From the NCBI GenBank assembly GCA_964017155.1, contig OZ024857.1, positions 9,219,690 through 9,283,689 on the forward strand: a stretch of DNA of 64,000 bases, read 5' to 3'. The notes beneath the pieces are model-generated. The model was not told the origin of the DNA and made no database searches. It was given only the letters and a program-made list of their open reading frames with translations. The first letter of the stretch is position 1; every line of letters begins with the position of its first letter. Below are positions 12,295 through 25,245 of this stretch, in pieces. This stretch comes from Oasisia sp. SBJ-2009 (lineage: Eukaryota; Annelida; Polychaeta; Sabellida; Siboglinidae). A program made the position numbers and the translations under genes.

Positions 12295-12609
12295 AAGCTC
12301 GGAATAATGTTTGCAATTGCAAAGATTCCGCCTGCAACAAGTTCAAATGATAAACAAAACCTCCAGTTTCAAATCAACACAGGTTGGCAACAATGCCGAG
12401 GCGAGCTGAGTTAAACTCATTACCCTTTGATGTTTAACTTTCTCCCGTTCTAGACAGCAGGCTTCCAGTTACAAATTTCTGCTCGCCCAATCCTGGGCAG
12501 AGGAGCTGGCACCCTCCTATTAACCTGTGCCTCTGATTGGTCTACTACTTTGATGACTTAGCAGTGTGGTTCTAACATGTCTGTATGTCGAAGTCTGGCA
12601 ACACATGCG

Positions 12610-15600
12610 CTATGTCGCAGGCTTCACTGTGTGGCTCTGTCTCTGGAGGTCTTTCAAGTTCTTGTACAGCTGCAACACAACAACAAACACTGAGAGTTAA
12701 CATCACAAGACAATACATATACCGCCAGTAGCAATCACTTCGGAAATATTGGCAGTATTCCTTTGTATCATTACGATTTCGTTCAGGTTTCAGCATAGTG
12801 ATACATTTTATTGTAATAAATTACAAGTAATCACACTGACAGCTATTGTGTGTCTACCCTGTTTGTGGTGTTTTATAGAACTAGAATTAGAACCGATTCA
12901 GATTTATAGTGTCCTTGGGGAATTTGAAATACCGGGTACTCAAGATGGCTGCTGATAACTGAATTTTTTTATTTGGTATTGACCATATCGTCCGTGCTAC
13001 TTCACTGGAATATTTAATTTTGATTAAAAATAGCTGTTTCTGCACCCAAGGATTCCTGTGGGACATATCGAATGCATCAGGGATGTCAGAGGGACATGAT
13101 GCACATTCTGAACCAGTAGATCTCCTGGTTAGGTAGCCATTTGCTATATGTGGGCATATATATTTGTAGGTGTAATTTATGTGTTTCATTTATACTAACA
13201 TATATTTTCACTGTTACTGAAGTGGTTTTGGCAGCCATCTTGGATTATCTCTATATACCTGATGGACACTACCACCGATTGTCCCACTAGAATCCTTGGA
13301 TACAAAAACTATTCAGACCCAAAAAGCTAGTACCAAGGTAGCACTGCGTGGGAATTATGAAAATCTGTATTATTTGGATGGACTGGCGGCGAACCTTTCA
13401 TAGTGACAATTCCTCATGGGTGCCATAATGGCATCATGCAGTTTTACATTCAATCGACATTCTAGTTCTAAAAGAACCAAAACCTTTGGGTAGATGGCAC
13501 TGCACGGTTCAACCCAAGCGTGCCGTATATTTTCCACAAATGCGACATAATTTGGCAGTGACCAACTAAGTTCCACATTACCTTCTGAATCCAGTCTCTG
13601 TCTTGCAAGCACTGCTCCAGGATGTCGCTGTGTTCCTTCACTCTCTTGTTCTTCAACCAATTCACCTGCACAAGAAGCATCAGACACACAGACACTTTAC
13701 TGCCACGAGTGACACAACATATGTCAATTTTAAATCTTTGTGGGTTGAAATGTAGTCACATCAAACATATTACAAATACACTCAAATAACGATATTAATT
13801 ACTATATATATATATTAGTAATTATACAAAAAGTGAAATTGATTGGTTATGCTAAAATTAACACACGGAAGAATAAATCCCATGCCAAAATTATCATTCC
13901 ATAGTCTATCATCAAGGTCTATATGCAATCCCTGTGGCACAAGGGTTGAAACTGTCTCGAAATTATCTTGCCTTAGCATAGATATTCCTGAATCACTTGT
14001 ACGAATGGAAGTTGTTAGAAAAGACAGTGTGCACTGTACATAGGTGTACTACAAACACACACTGGACCCATTTTCAAGGCATATCCGTGATTTTAGAAGA
14101 CCTATGCGCCTTTGTTTACCGATCCACCACCCGTCTACATGGACGGGGCTCTGCATAAAGCTATGTACATAGGTGCCCTTTCCTACCTGCCTCTCCTCTC
14201 CCCTGACAACTGTTGCTGAACCTACCTTGGCGACACATGTCTGGTAGAGTCTGAACTTGGTGTGATGGAGGGAGTGGTAGGTCATCACGTGTAGAGACGT
14301 CATCAACCCCACCGAGAACATCTGGAACGACGGCAGCAACCACAGCTGTACTACACAGTGACACTCAACAGGCAGCTACCACAGCTGCACTACACAGTGG
14401 CACTCACGAGGTACTCTACTGGATAAGCACTACACAGGTAGACAGATAGACACCACTGACTCGGGGTGTGTGCGACACATTTGCCCATTTGAATTATTCA
14501 TGCCCAGACACCAGGAAGATGTGACTGACAGCTATTGGGACCTCTTCCAAGAGACATTCAAAACTTTTAAAACAGTCACAGACAGACTCAAACCCTAGTC
14601 CGACTCTATCAATAGTCCAGGGCCCCGACAACAATTGTGACTGCATCCCAAAGAATGTGTATGTATATATGTATACCTTCCGTTTGAGTTGAGGTAATTC
14701 ATCAGCATTGGTCACCAGTGTGTTGCGATCGTAACTGTTTCCCGACAACATCACCGACTTCACTGCTTCTTGGTGCTGGTCCTCACACGCCTACAACAAT
14801 TACACTCAACATGCCTTCAATAATTACACACTTTACATGCCTACAACAATTACACTCAACATGCCTTCAATAATTACACACTTTACATGCCTACAACAAT
14901 TACACACTCAACATGCCTTCAATAATTACACACTTTACATGCCTACAGCAATTACACACTCAACATGCCTTCAATAATTACACACTTTACACGCCTACAG
15001 CAATTACACACTCAACATGCCTTCAATAATTACACACTTTACATGCCTACAACAATTACACTCAACATGCCTTCAACAATTACACACTCAACATGCCTTC
15101 AATAATTACACACTTTACATGCCTACAGCAATTACACACTCAACATGCCTTCAATAATTACACACTTTACATGCCTACAACAATTACACTCAACATGCCT
15201 TCAACAATTACACACTTAACATGCCTACAACAATAACACACTTCACTGATTCTTGAAGCTGGTTTTTATTTTTTAAGATTCTGACCACATGACAATATTC
15301 TCTCGGTTGAGAAATTTTATAAACTAACTTGTACGCACATGCCAGTAAAAATAACCCACATGACTGTCTCCTGAAATTAATCGTTAACATGCCTAAAAAT
15401 AACACATTTGGTTGTCTTTTGAGACTTAGCCCACATATGTACAACAACGACACACCCAACACTGACTGTCTTCTCAAACAACTACAACAATAACATACCT
15501 GACTGGTTTATAAATAGGAAACTAAACTACTACTACTATTACTGTAATAAAACAAGGACATGAGTGAAACTTTGGCAGGATGCTGACTAATGATGTACCC

Positions 15601-18600
15601 ACCTGGCAGTGGTCTGCTAACGTAGAACTTTGGACGATGTGTATGTAGGGGTAATACTCCACCGCTTCCTGAAAACAAAACCATCACATACAATTGATGA
15701 ACAATCCATAATTTATGAACACACGATCAACCTTTGCTGACAAGAGAAAAAAATAATCTGCAGACTTTATTACTAACATATTTTGTACAATATACTGTTC
15801 AAATCGGTATGTGGTACATTTTAATGAAGTGTACTCAAGATTATAAACTGTGCTCTCACACAAGATCAGTGAGATGTTTTCAAATGGTGTTAACTAAAAC
15901 CTTCCAACATGCACACATACAATAAATAAACCTGATGCACAATATACAGAAGCTTTAGCATGAAATGAAGTATGCAATAATCATAGAGTAGACAGCAGGC
16001 ACCACCTGTGTGTGGTGAGATGGTCATCTGTAGTGTTAACTGTCTGATTTAATATTGAATTTACCACACTGGCATAGATATAATTATAAATTATTGTGAT
16101 TTACATAGCGCACATTATAGTATGTACGATTTTAGACCGTATGTGTCTATTATGGGATTTGCATGTTACATTGATATATGTTGTGGTTTCACAACAGTTC
16201 GATAATCACTTATATCTATCAAGTTGTCTAAATGATCATAACCCGTACATAGTTGCCCCAAAACAGGTTGTATTGCACAAAAGATGACATTCTTCATTAC
16301 TTGTCAAGATCGCCAAACACAAGCTAATGCCATGGCAACCATCATAATAACCGATTAAAATAATGTAAATGCATGATTTCCATGAACATTTGTACTGGCA
16401 AAGTGTCACACTGCTTCTGTTTGTAATTAGCCTTCGGAAAATGAAACGGTAAACACACTTTGGGGACAGCCCGATGACTACAACCAAAACCAAAATAAAG
16501 TCCTATCTGTTAACATGGAGAAAATAGACTTCCTGTCCCCAAGTGCCTTACTTTTCGAGCCTATAAAGTTCAACCTATTTGTTGGTGGTTTCAGGCCATC
16601 TGAGACCACAACAGATTCACCAGTTGCAGACAGATGCTGTCTAAAATGTTAACCTTCTGATATTGTTCCCAAACTGTAGCATGCTGTTCTGAAACAAATC
16701 ATTTGACACCGAGTTGTGGCAGTACTCACTGTGAATATTGACGTCCAGTGAAGTACGTCTAACATGCGAGTTTTGCATTCCACCAGTGCCTCGTCTATGA
16801 TCGTCAACGGCCCTATGTAGTAATCATCTGCAGACAAACATGTCTTTTAACACCACCCTTTCCAAAAGCATGTCATCCTCAGTTGTTCTTTAACACAATG
16901 AGGACTATCACTAACATAATCACTAGGAATTCACATTCCTCACATTTGTATTAACGATGGGATGAATATTCGATTCGTATTCAAAAATTTGAATATTCGA
17001 ACCGCTATTCAATTCAAAAGTTGCTGCTATATAAACAAATATTTTTATTCACGTCCTCCACTGCAAAATCGGTCCCGGGCGATCTTTTACTTTCTGACTT
17101 AACCATTAAAAAGATACAAATGCCAAACTATTCTTCACACATCTTATATGTAAACGTATACACACACTAGGTAATAACATAAAATCACTAACATTACCTA
17201 ACAAATAAACTTCACAAAACAAATTCGTGTAAAACTCGTCGGCAACGCAGAGTCATTCCTGTTGGTGGCGGCTATGTGAAGCTTACCATAATATTGATAT
17301 TGGGTCGAGGGGTCTTTTGTTAACAGTGTCTGGTTATGGGTTTCGGGTAAGTTTAGGATTAGTTAAAGTTAGCTTAGCCTTAGTAGGGTTTGTGAAGGTC
17401 ATTTATTTAGCGATGCCTCAGATAAATTACCGATATTACAGTAAGCACCGAGTTCCGCGTAGCCGCCATAGATCATGTCAAGTTTTGCGCGAGTTTGTTT
17501 TCTTAATTTTATTCTTTACAGGAATGTAAATGATTTTATTTTGTCACCTAGTGTGTGTATATGTACAGAAGGTATGTGAGGATAAGTTTGGTGGCTGTAA
17601 GAAGTTGTTTTCATGGCTGGGTCAGAAAGTAAATGAAAATAGATCGATGTCTATGGCCACGATGCCGATAGACGACTTGCACGGACTTGTGCCCATCGCC
17701 ACGGGATGACCCCGCATCCCTCCAAGACATCTCGACACCGTTCTGTATTCTAATCGAATTTGAAGCAACTGAATATTCGTATTACAAATTTCGAGGATAT
17801 TTGATTAGATTGAAATTCCAGATTTGTATACCAAAATTATATTCTATGCCCGTTCTGTGTTTTGAACTCAACAGTGCTGGCATGCCAAGCAGATATGCTA
17901 ACCGCTGCAATGCCAACAAGACAGTGAAACTCCATGGTACCTTTTTCGTTCTGAAGAGCAGCAAGGAAGCCAGGCTCGAGCGCTTGGCTCAGCAGGATCT
18001 GAATGTACACGTCAAACGGCTGCATCAGCTGGTCATCATTTGTTGGTCTGTAAACAAAACAACCACATTTATGTCCAAGCAATTCAGAGGAAGGTTATAA
18101 AAAGGTAAGTTCTTATATAGTGCAGTATCCTCAGAGCACTTCACAATTGCACTCCCTGGCAAACCTGTTCATTTGAACAATATCTCGACTTCTCGGGGAA
18201 GCATTAAGTCACGCTGCAATTAAGGCACAATATATATACACACACATATATATATATACACATATCAACTACATATATATATAACCAGGTACCCATTCAT
18301 ACAGCTGAGTGAACTGGAGTAATGTAGAATGAAAGAACGTGCCCAAGATTTGTTGTATCAGCACAGGATTCAAACAGGGTCCAATGCTTGAGCCCTGAGC
18401 CACTGCACTATCCACAAATAGTACGGACATGAACAACGGGAAGAAACACGGTACACAAACTTGACGGAGGTACCGCATATCAAGTTGCCTGTGATGGAGA
18501 CGCACAACAATGTATCAGCTCTGTCAATCAAGTGATCTGTAGTACAATTCTAAGAAATGGAAAACACTGTTTATACATAAATAATACATTTAATTTAGTT

Positions 18601-21600
18601 TTTCCCTACAAAGCTATGTAGTAATTTTAGTTAGAAAATGCACTAGCCAACATTCCTCATGAAACTACTATTATTAACCATTTATTCAAACACATAAGCA
18701 TTTGCAGCATTACTGCATAAACATGAAACCGGTGAAGTGTGACTGTGATGGCACATGGTCAGGACACGAGACACTGGTCAAGTGTGATTATCTGATCATC
18801 ATTATCATGATGTATGATCACAAGGCAACGTGAGAGAAACTGGCCAAGCGTGACTGTCGCGGTACACGACCACGAGGATACATGACAAGACTCACTGTGG
18901 GGAAGGTGCGACATCAATGACCTCTACCGTGTCCTCACTCTCCTCCGACTCGACGTGTTTCACCCTCACACTGCGGTAGTTCGCCTCCTCCTGGCTGCCA
19001 AAGCTGGTGTACTGGAACCAACAGGCGGAACCCTAGTCGACACGCATCAGTGACCTTGTTTATTCCATTTCACAAAACCACCATCTCAAGCCAGTAATTA
19101 GCAGCAAGTAGCGTTATTCTGGTTAATCAATTTGACCAATTATTGGTTTATTCCTGCATCCAATGATTTTAATCTTATAAAATTAGTAGAGTGAAATGAT
19201 CAGAGCCCACTTGGTTTCATTAAAAAGACGCCTTAGACATTGTAGAAAACTTATTGGCAAGTTTGGAAACTTCACAAGATGCAACACTGTAAATATATAA
19301 AGACTGCAGAGTTATGCGATAAGTTTCACGTGGTGGTTAACATAAACTGTTGCGTACATTATTATCAAAACATGTTATATGTTTAGGTCAAGTGGTCTTG
19401 ATAGGTCATACCAGACAAAGACTGACAAAGTCAAGTTTTCTAAGAATGAATGCCAAATAAAGTCATACAATTAATCGTTGATTGATTTGGCCAAACTGAT
19501 GACATGATTAGTTATAAAAATCAAACTGATTCCCAACACCTGCCGGAACTTTGCAGCATCAATTATCTGCTTGATCAAATAATTAATTAATACAATATTT
19601 GTAAATAACCAAATGAAATTATGTTTACATTAGAATCTCCATGTCTGCTTTGATAGCAGGAATGCAAAAGTGCACTTTCTTGCTGTGATATTCTGGCGAA
19701 CCAACCATAGTCTGGGCGACGTGCACAAGACGACCTTCGACTGTTTTTGGCTCGTATTTCTTCAGCAGTCGACTGACGTCAATCTTCCAGATGGGCTGTG
19801 ACTTCCAGGCAGGTCCCTTCTCCAGTTTGCTCTTCTCCACCAGAAACGTGCCTTTCTGTAAACATTCACCAAGCACCAGACGTTTAAGAAGACATATAAC
19901 ATAGCCGACCACTGCCGACCCCTGCCTCTAAATGAACCCTGTAACGTTTCTAACGTCAGATAACAGTAAGAACGACTTTATCATTTCAGGCAAAATACAA
20001 CTTGTCGATGTTGCAGTCCCAGCATGATCTGTTGCCAGCCCCGTAGCATGGAGTCCGGGAAAACTCAGTTAAAGGTGTCACACACTGAAATCTTTGTCCT
20101 GGTTAATTTTCATGATTTCGTGACAACCCCCAAATGACTGGTTTGCAATCTCCACCATAGGGTATAACTGATGTGTCATGCAGTTCTAGCAGTATCTACT
20201 ACCGACAGGTTTTACTGTAACGTAATCGTTTAATACTTGAAAGTTCAATGTGTCGTATGTAAAAGTTAATTAAAATGCAAAAACAGAAAAATCACACAAT
20301 GTAATAAAATAAATTTTAAGAAACTTATTAAATTGAAGTAATTCTTCGATTTGTGGCTTCCATGATTGCCGCCAATGAATAAGATGTTCTGAACTTCTGA
20401 AGCCTGTTGTCATGAAACTGTTGCTGACCTGGAATCCGGGCAGTGCTGACACCTTGGTGGCATCTACAGTAGCCGACCCTCCTGGGCTGAGTCTACAAAG
20501 GGAAAGTGAAAGCTCAAATGAGAAGAAGTGTGGATCAAGACCTAGGTCAGTCTCAATTTACATCTACATCTAACACACAGCACAAACGCCTAAACTGGTA
20601 TAAATCCTTATCCATTGGCAATAATAAAGGCGTTATCTTTCGTCCAAAGGATTGTAAAGTAATCCATCAATGTCTGGCACCTAATGTACAAGCTGTCTAT
20701 CAGTTGGTGACTCGGAAAAACATTAACAACACCCTCATTTAAACACAAACTAAAATAACTTCATCATAGTTTGATTAAAAAAACTGCTAACTTTAAAATT
20801 TTGCCCAAGAGACATGACGTCCACACTGCCAAGTCTACCATACCCTGATTTAGATGTGCTGAGTTTTGCCCGCTTTTTTGGTCGGCCTCTTTTTGGCCTG
20901 CTTTCATCATCCGAGACCGACTTCCTCTTCTCTGTGTCTGCCGCCTGTAAACATTACAATTAGGGCAACTGGAACGGTTGAATTCCATTCGTAACAGATA
21001 CCACCTGTCATAAAGATTAATAATAATAATACTACAGTTTTTATATAGCGCTAATTCGCGCATGGCGGATCGATGCGCTTCACAAGAAATATATTAAAAT
21101 TAATGTATATTTAGATTAGATAAATGTCTTGGGCCAGAATAAAAAAATTCAATGGAATGTTCAAACACACAAGCAGTCATTTACCATGTGCTCTGATGTT
21201 TTATTTTTGTAAATATTGTCACAATTTTTACTTCAATTTACCTGTATTTTTTACTCATCTGAATGACACAAACAAATATTCGAGTAATATTCATTGATAT
21301 AGCTGTAAATTTTGGTATTTCAGATTGAACAGCAGAACAAGGTTCGAATATTTGAATATGAATCAAATTTCATCCCATCCTTAATTCACAATATGCATAA
21401 CAATTTGAATTGAGGAGTCTTACAAATGGACAACTGTAGAATCATGAAGACAAAATAAATACCACAGCTGAAGGTTGCCAGGATGGATCACTGTCGGAGT
21501 CGATTTCGTTCTCGTCAGAATTACTCAACATCGAAACCAATTCATCAGAACCAGAATCTGACGTTGTACTTTTACTCTCTGAAACAAACAACATCATAAT

Positions 21601-24387
21601 CACACATTTAATAATACCAAACTTAGTTTGTAATCTCTCATTCCGCAGTAATCAACAATGTTATTGTAACAAAAATAACAAAACTAATATTCTGCAACCG
21701 TGGTAAGTTAGACTGTTATACTAGAATGCTCAAAACAGCTACAAGACAAGTGTTTTACTTTGTTAAACATTAGTCCACCTGTCACTTGGACGGAAGAAAT
21801 ATAGTTGGACGGGTAAAAAAGGTCTTCCAAAACCACAGATATTGTTAGTTATGCCTTGAAAGTGAGTGTAAATTATGTCATATGTGTGTTTGTAGCCCAT
21901 TTCAGGTCATCATGCACATTTGAAAGTTTGTCAACTGGCTTAACAGTTAACATCCATGTGTCCACCAAAACATGTGTGACTGGCAATAATTTTATCCTGC
22001 ATAAAGCCCTGGCTACAAGACAAGTGTTTTAGCAACTTTGTTAAACATTAGTGTGTTACGTGACAGAAACACAAGTCTTACTATTTGTCTTCATCTTGCT
22101 CAGCCTCTGTACCACCTTCTCCTTCGCTTTCCGCATCGGCCGCACACGCGGGGCAACAGGGGGTGCCACAACACCGTCCTCCTCAGTGGGATCCAACTCG
22201 TCATCGTCAGACACAGAAGGCTGCTTTGGGGTGCCACTCAACCGGCGACCAGACTTCTTTGGTCGACGCCCTCTTGTTGACCCTCCCGCTGACCGGGGAG
22301 TGGACACCGCCTGCACTTTTGGCGTTGACACCACAGTCTTTTTGTTGTCACAACTCGCTGCACTCGAGTCATTCCCGACCTTCTTCGTGACTGTCACTGA
22401 TGATGTTGATGATTTCGGAGTACTACCGTTATCAGATGATTTCTGCGGTGTTGCGACGTTGACAGTTTTCTCAGTGTCACTTGGAGGCTTTGCCACCGAC
22501 TTCGGTAAGGGGATGTATTTTGGCAGCACTGGCTTCTTAGCGACGGTACTAGCCGTGACGCTGGACAGTGTCTCCTGCTTCCTGCCCTGCAGGAAACTAA
22601 GGAACGAGTTTTGAAATGAACTGACGCCAGGAATTGGCTTCGGGGCGTGTAGTACAGGCCTGTGATTGCTGTCGTCGTACTGAGGACAAGTGTCCACGTC
22701 GTTCCTTTTGACAGCAGGTTTTGGCGTAGCAGGAGTCGTCGTCTTCTTTGGAACAGTCCTCACAGCTGGTGGTTTTGATTGGACGACAACTTCTGTCGCT
22801 GGTGTCGTGTCAGTCGGTACTTCCTGGTCTGTCACTAAAATGTTGCTGTTACACGTATCCTGGCCGGGCTGGAGAGAAGGCACGGGTATGTCTCCCTGAA
22901 CAATAAACGTGCTGCCTTCTGCATTCAAAAGATACACATGCTCCGCAACCGCCTGATGCTGTGGCTCCACCTGCTGGGTATCATCATAAACAACCGCGTT
23001 GGCGGTGTTGACATCAGATGCGTCATACACTGTCAGAGTGTCATAAACGACTTCAGCAGGCAGAGTCAGCTGGCCAGCGACACCGGCCTCGACCTTCGCC
23101 TTACTTTGGTCGCCGGAAGCGAGCTGCACATTGCCAGTTGTCGAGTCTGCAATTGCCTGGACAGTGACAGGGCTGTCACACTGGACGCCGACAACACCAG
23201 CCGACACACCACTGACACCGGGCTGCACAATGTCTTGTGAACGCACAGCTGCTAAATCCTCTAGCGATATTGTCGTGTTCATGTTATTGCGAATGCCAGA
23301 CAGTGCGTGCGTGTTTTCAGCCGCCATGTTTCGCGTGTTCTGCGCTTTGTAATCCATTGTGGGGGCAGCACCGGTGTACTGGTCAGCCGACTGAACCACG
23401 AACGACGGAGCACTGTTTTCACTATAAACCGTGTACTGGGCAGTCTGTTGTGGGACTGTACATGAACTGCCTGTGTAGTCAGTGTCTGTGAACACACCAG
23501 CCGTCTGGTTGGCGTCCTGGTAGACACACTGGGGCAGTTGCTGTAGCTGCGGTTGTGGGGCGTTCAGCAGCACTTCCACGTTCTGTGGCTCGATCACCTC
23601 TGGCTGCTTTGTCAACACAGTTGAGTTGACCACACCATAAGAATTCGGCGACAAGTTCCAGTCCTTTTCCGTTTCAATCACCACTGTGTTTCCTGTAAAC
23701 AGACATAGGATAGTCACTGTTTTAGACGATTTTTGTTTAAGACAGGTTATAGGGTACCTCTATTGTGTCCAAATCATTGGACTATCTTGACCATGACCTG
23801 TCATATAAAAAACTTTGAAATGGTATGGAAAGTGTTCTTCATAGCTCCAAGATATTATTTTACATCAATACTTAAAACTTACTAGGAAGCATATTTTAAA
23901 ACATGCAGGTTAAAAAAGTAAACAGTCACTCCATAGTAAGTTTCATTATTGCTATTAAATTCAAAACGGTGCAATGTTTTGCATTTTTACCTACCTTTTC
24001 ACAGTTTTATAGTTTTAAATTATGAAACTGATAATAACAATAACATATTCATACAATTTCATCCTGTTACATCGATGCGGACATGAAAAAAAGCATTTGG
24101 GAGATATATTGATAATATATGTCATCATTTTGTGACATTTTGTTATAATATATTGCATTGCAGGCTATGTATGAAATTCATGTTAAATAATAATTACAAT
24201 CATAAAGTTGCCCATGTATCCATGTACAATTGTCCAAGATAAACTTACCTGCAGTAGCCAGTCCAGTCTGATTAAGGGCAGACAACTCGTGATGACCAAG
24301 AACTACTGGGTGCTGTGAAAGGTTTGCTCCATCATTCAGTTGCCTGTACTGCTGATTGAAGTTGTCCGACCAACTGTTTTGATCCAT
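12610..24387 (-). CDS. DUF4211-domain nuclear protein, CCDC82/QSER1/PRR12-like (multi-exon)
   Basis: Inferred coding exons, in order, are 24387-24249, 23692-22082, 21578-21466, 20944-20844, 20492-20429, 19855-19629, 19003-18896, 18047-17941, 16827-16730, 15668-15603, 14790-14677, 14321-14226, 13665-13582 and 12669-12610 (stop). All junctions are GT-AG, the phases agree and the total is 2988 nt, giving 995 residues. Residues 1-583 are low-complexity, rich in Gln, Thr, Val and Ser, and carry RGRRPKK (~520). Exon 5 has the AT-hook-like RPKRGRPKKRAK (~637-648). Residues ~675-750 (KGTFLVEKSKLEKGP, then PIWKIDVSRLLKKYEP) form a conserved-looking block. Residues ~790-975 match DUF4211: ALEPGFLAALQNEKDDYYIG, TIIDEALVECKTRML, the CQAC motif with SVMLSGNSYDRNTL, then YHSLHHTKFRLYQTC. 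The family link is strong; the choice between QSER1/PRR12 and CCDC82 is not settled, although the long Q-rich N-terminus favours QSER1/PRR12. Nuclear or chromatin function is inferred. The gene is divergent from CECR2. Confidence 0.85.
14795..15240. repeat. ~50-bp minisatellite in an intron of the DUF4211 gene, abutting a splice acceptor
   Basis: About nine tandem units contain TGCCTACAACAATTACA and ATGCCTTCAATAATTACAC. The array runs directly into the 3' splice site of the exon that starts at 14790. On the minus strand each unit ends in TAATTGTTGTAG followed by GC, a copy of the real acceptor. The units vary by CT/CA changes and a 2-bp indel (ACACTCAAC versus ACACACTCAAC). Confidence 0.93.
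16041..16540. repeat. Dispersed copy of the 8.3-9.1 kb MITE interior
   Basis: This stretch aligns by eye with 8530-9022 in the same orientation. Shared blocks include ACCGTATGTGTCT/AGGTCGTATGTGTCT, GGGATTTGCAT, CAAGATCGCCAAACACAAG, GCCATGGCAACCATCATAAT and GTTAACATGGAGAA. The terminal inverted repeats of the first copy are not evident here. It lies within an intron of the DUF4211 gene. Confidence 0.75.
16955..17825. mobile_element. Possible hAT-like non-autonomous element (AATATTCG-rich ends)
   Basis: The stretch starts with GATGGGATGAATATTCG and a run of inverted GAATATTC motifs. Similar motifs recur near 17755-17825 (AATCGAATTTG, GAATATTCGTATTACAAATT). A mirror-image end, TTCGAATATTTGAATATG followed by ATCCCATCC, lies at ~21335-21385. 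Such GGATGGGATGAATATTCG ends recall hAT-superfamily termini from memory. No transposase was seen and the element boundaries are uncertain. Confidence 0.4.
18098..18430 (-). mobile_element. tRNA-derived SINE, antisense (same family as 43993-44330)
   Basis: Reverse-complemented, the element has a degraded tRNA-like head (GGCTCAGGGCTCAAGCATTG, then TTTGAATCCTGTGCTG) at ~18360-18425. Next comes the central block CTCCAGTTCACTCAGCTGTA and a tail with AGCGCTTTG-type sequence related to AGTGCTCTGAGGATACTG. A TA/CA microsatellite interrupts it at 18230-18285. The central block resembles that of broadly distributed animal SINE superfamilies; I did not assign a name. Confidence 0.75.
21011..21075. repeat. 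Retroposon 3'-tail fragment
   Basis: The stretch has AATAATAATACT, then TTTATATAGCGCTAATTCGC and CGATGCGCTTCACAAG. It has the form of the AGCGCTATATA tail common to many SINE/LINE 3' ends and is related to the fragments near 7035 and 43310. It lies in an intron of the DUF4211 gene. Confidence 0.45.
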
Positions 24388-25245
24388 GACCTAGCAAGTC
24401 AACGAACAAGATCACACAGGTCATTTGGTTTCTTTCCAATCGGTGGCAGCCTGCAAACAGATACAAGTTACTGCGGAACAGTTAAGTGCTAGTTAATTTC
24501 TCAAAAGAAAATGCCTAAATAGAATATGCATTATGGTCACTCTATATCAAATCTATCATTGAAAACATCACCTGACTCAAATGTTGATGAAATGTTGCAC
24601 AGCTGTTGGCTTACACGACTAAATCAAAAAAACTGTGCACATAAAATAGGTCAAGCATTACTTAAGATGTCACTGAACTTTGACCTGATTTGCATACTGC
24701 ACATTACAGTAATGCCAATAAACAGGCACACTTCTATATTATAAAATTACACTGGTCATATAACTAGAAAGCAAAAAAACGAATGTATACTTTTGGATTC
24801 TACTTTTGTAGTTTTGTGTGACATGTGATTTAATTTGTTGATTGAGCACAGTTTACATGTTTCTAGTAACTCGTTTACACGCCACAACGACAAGGTTGTC
24901 TACAGGTTATGATGCTAAATATAATTTTGTGGCAAACCTTTTATAGCATTCCATGTCATCTTTCGCAAAAAACACACATTACAACATTTTATTTTGGCCC
25001 CCTGCCCTGGGAGTTGGAGAGACGACGTTCATCTGGATCATCTTACTAGTTATTATTTATACTATTATAACTTCCTATTAAATTGATTTATATAATAAAA
25101 TGTTACACATTGAAAAGTTTATGTTGCACTTAGTCCACGTTGCACAATCATCCTCAACAAATGACGATTAGCAAATATTTGGTACTAAACACAGCCGAGT
25201 AAATACCTCAACTCACTTACGCGGGCGTCGCCATTTTAAATTACC
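24249..25245 (-). promoter_or_regulatory. 5' leader of the DUF4211 gene: non-coding first exon, intron and likely uORF
   Basis: On the minus strand, AAAATGGCGACGCCCGC is followed by GTAAGT at 25220-25215, a clean donor. A matching acceptor, TCTGTTTGCAG, ends at 24451, so exon 2 would run 24450-24249. The spliced leader would hold an ATG at 25234 opening a 21-codon uORF that stops (TGA) just before the main ATG at 24387. The main ORF begins MDQNSWSDNF. The transcription start is not visible. Confidence 0.6.

Noticed and set aside
19004..19011. Acceptor eight bases further upstream for the DUF4211 exon ending at 18896
   Set aside because: It would start the exon in phase 0 after a phase-2 donor; the CACCAG acceptor at 19004-19005 restores the frame and gives an integer total length.
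20764..20843. Extension of the AT-hook exon to the donor-like AAAGTTAGC
   Set aside because: Only the donor GTATGG at 20843 gives the phase needed by the next exon (LSPGGSATVDATK).
22051..22614. 187-codon plus-strand ORF
   Set aside because: It is a shadow of the large minus-strand exon of the DUF4211 gene, with no splice context or domain of its own.
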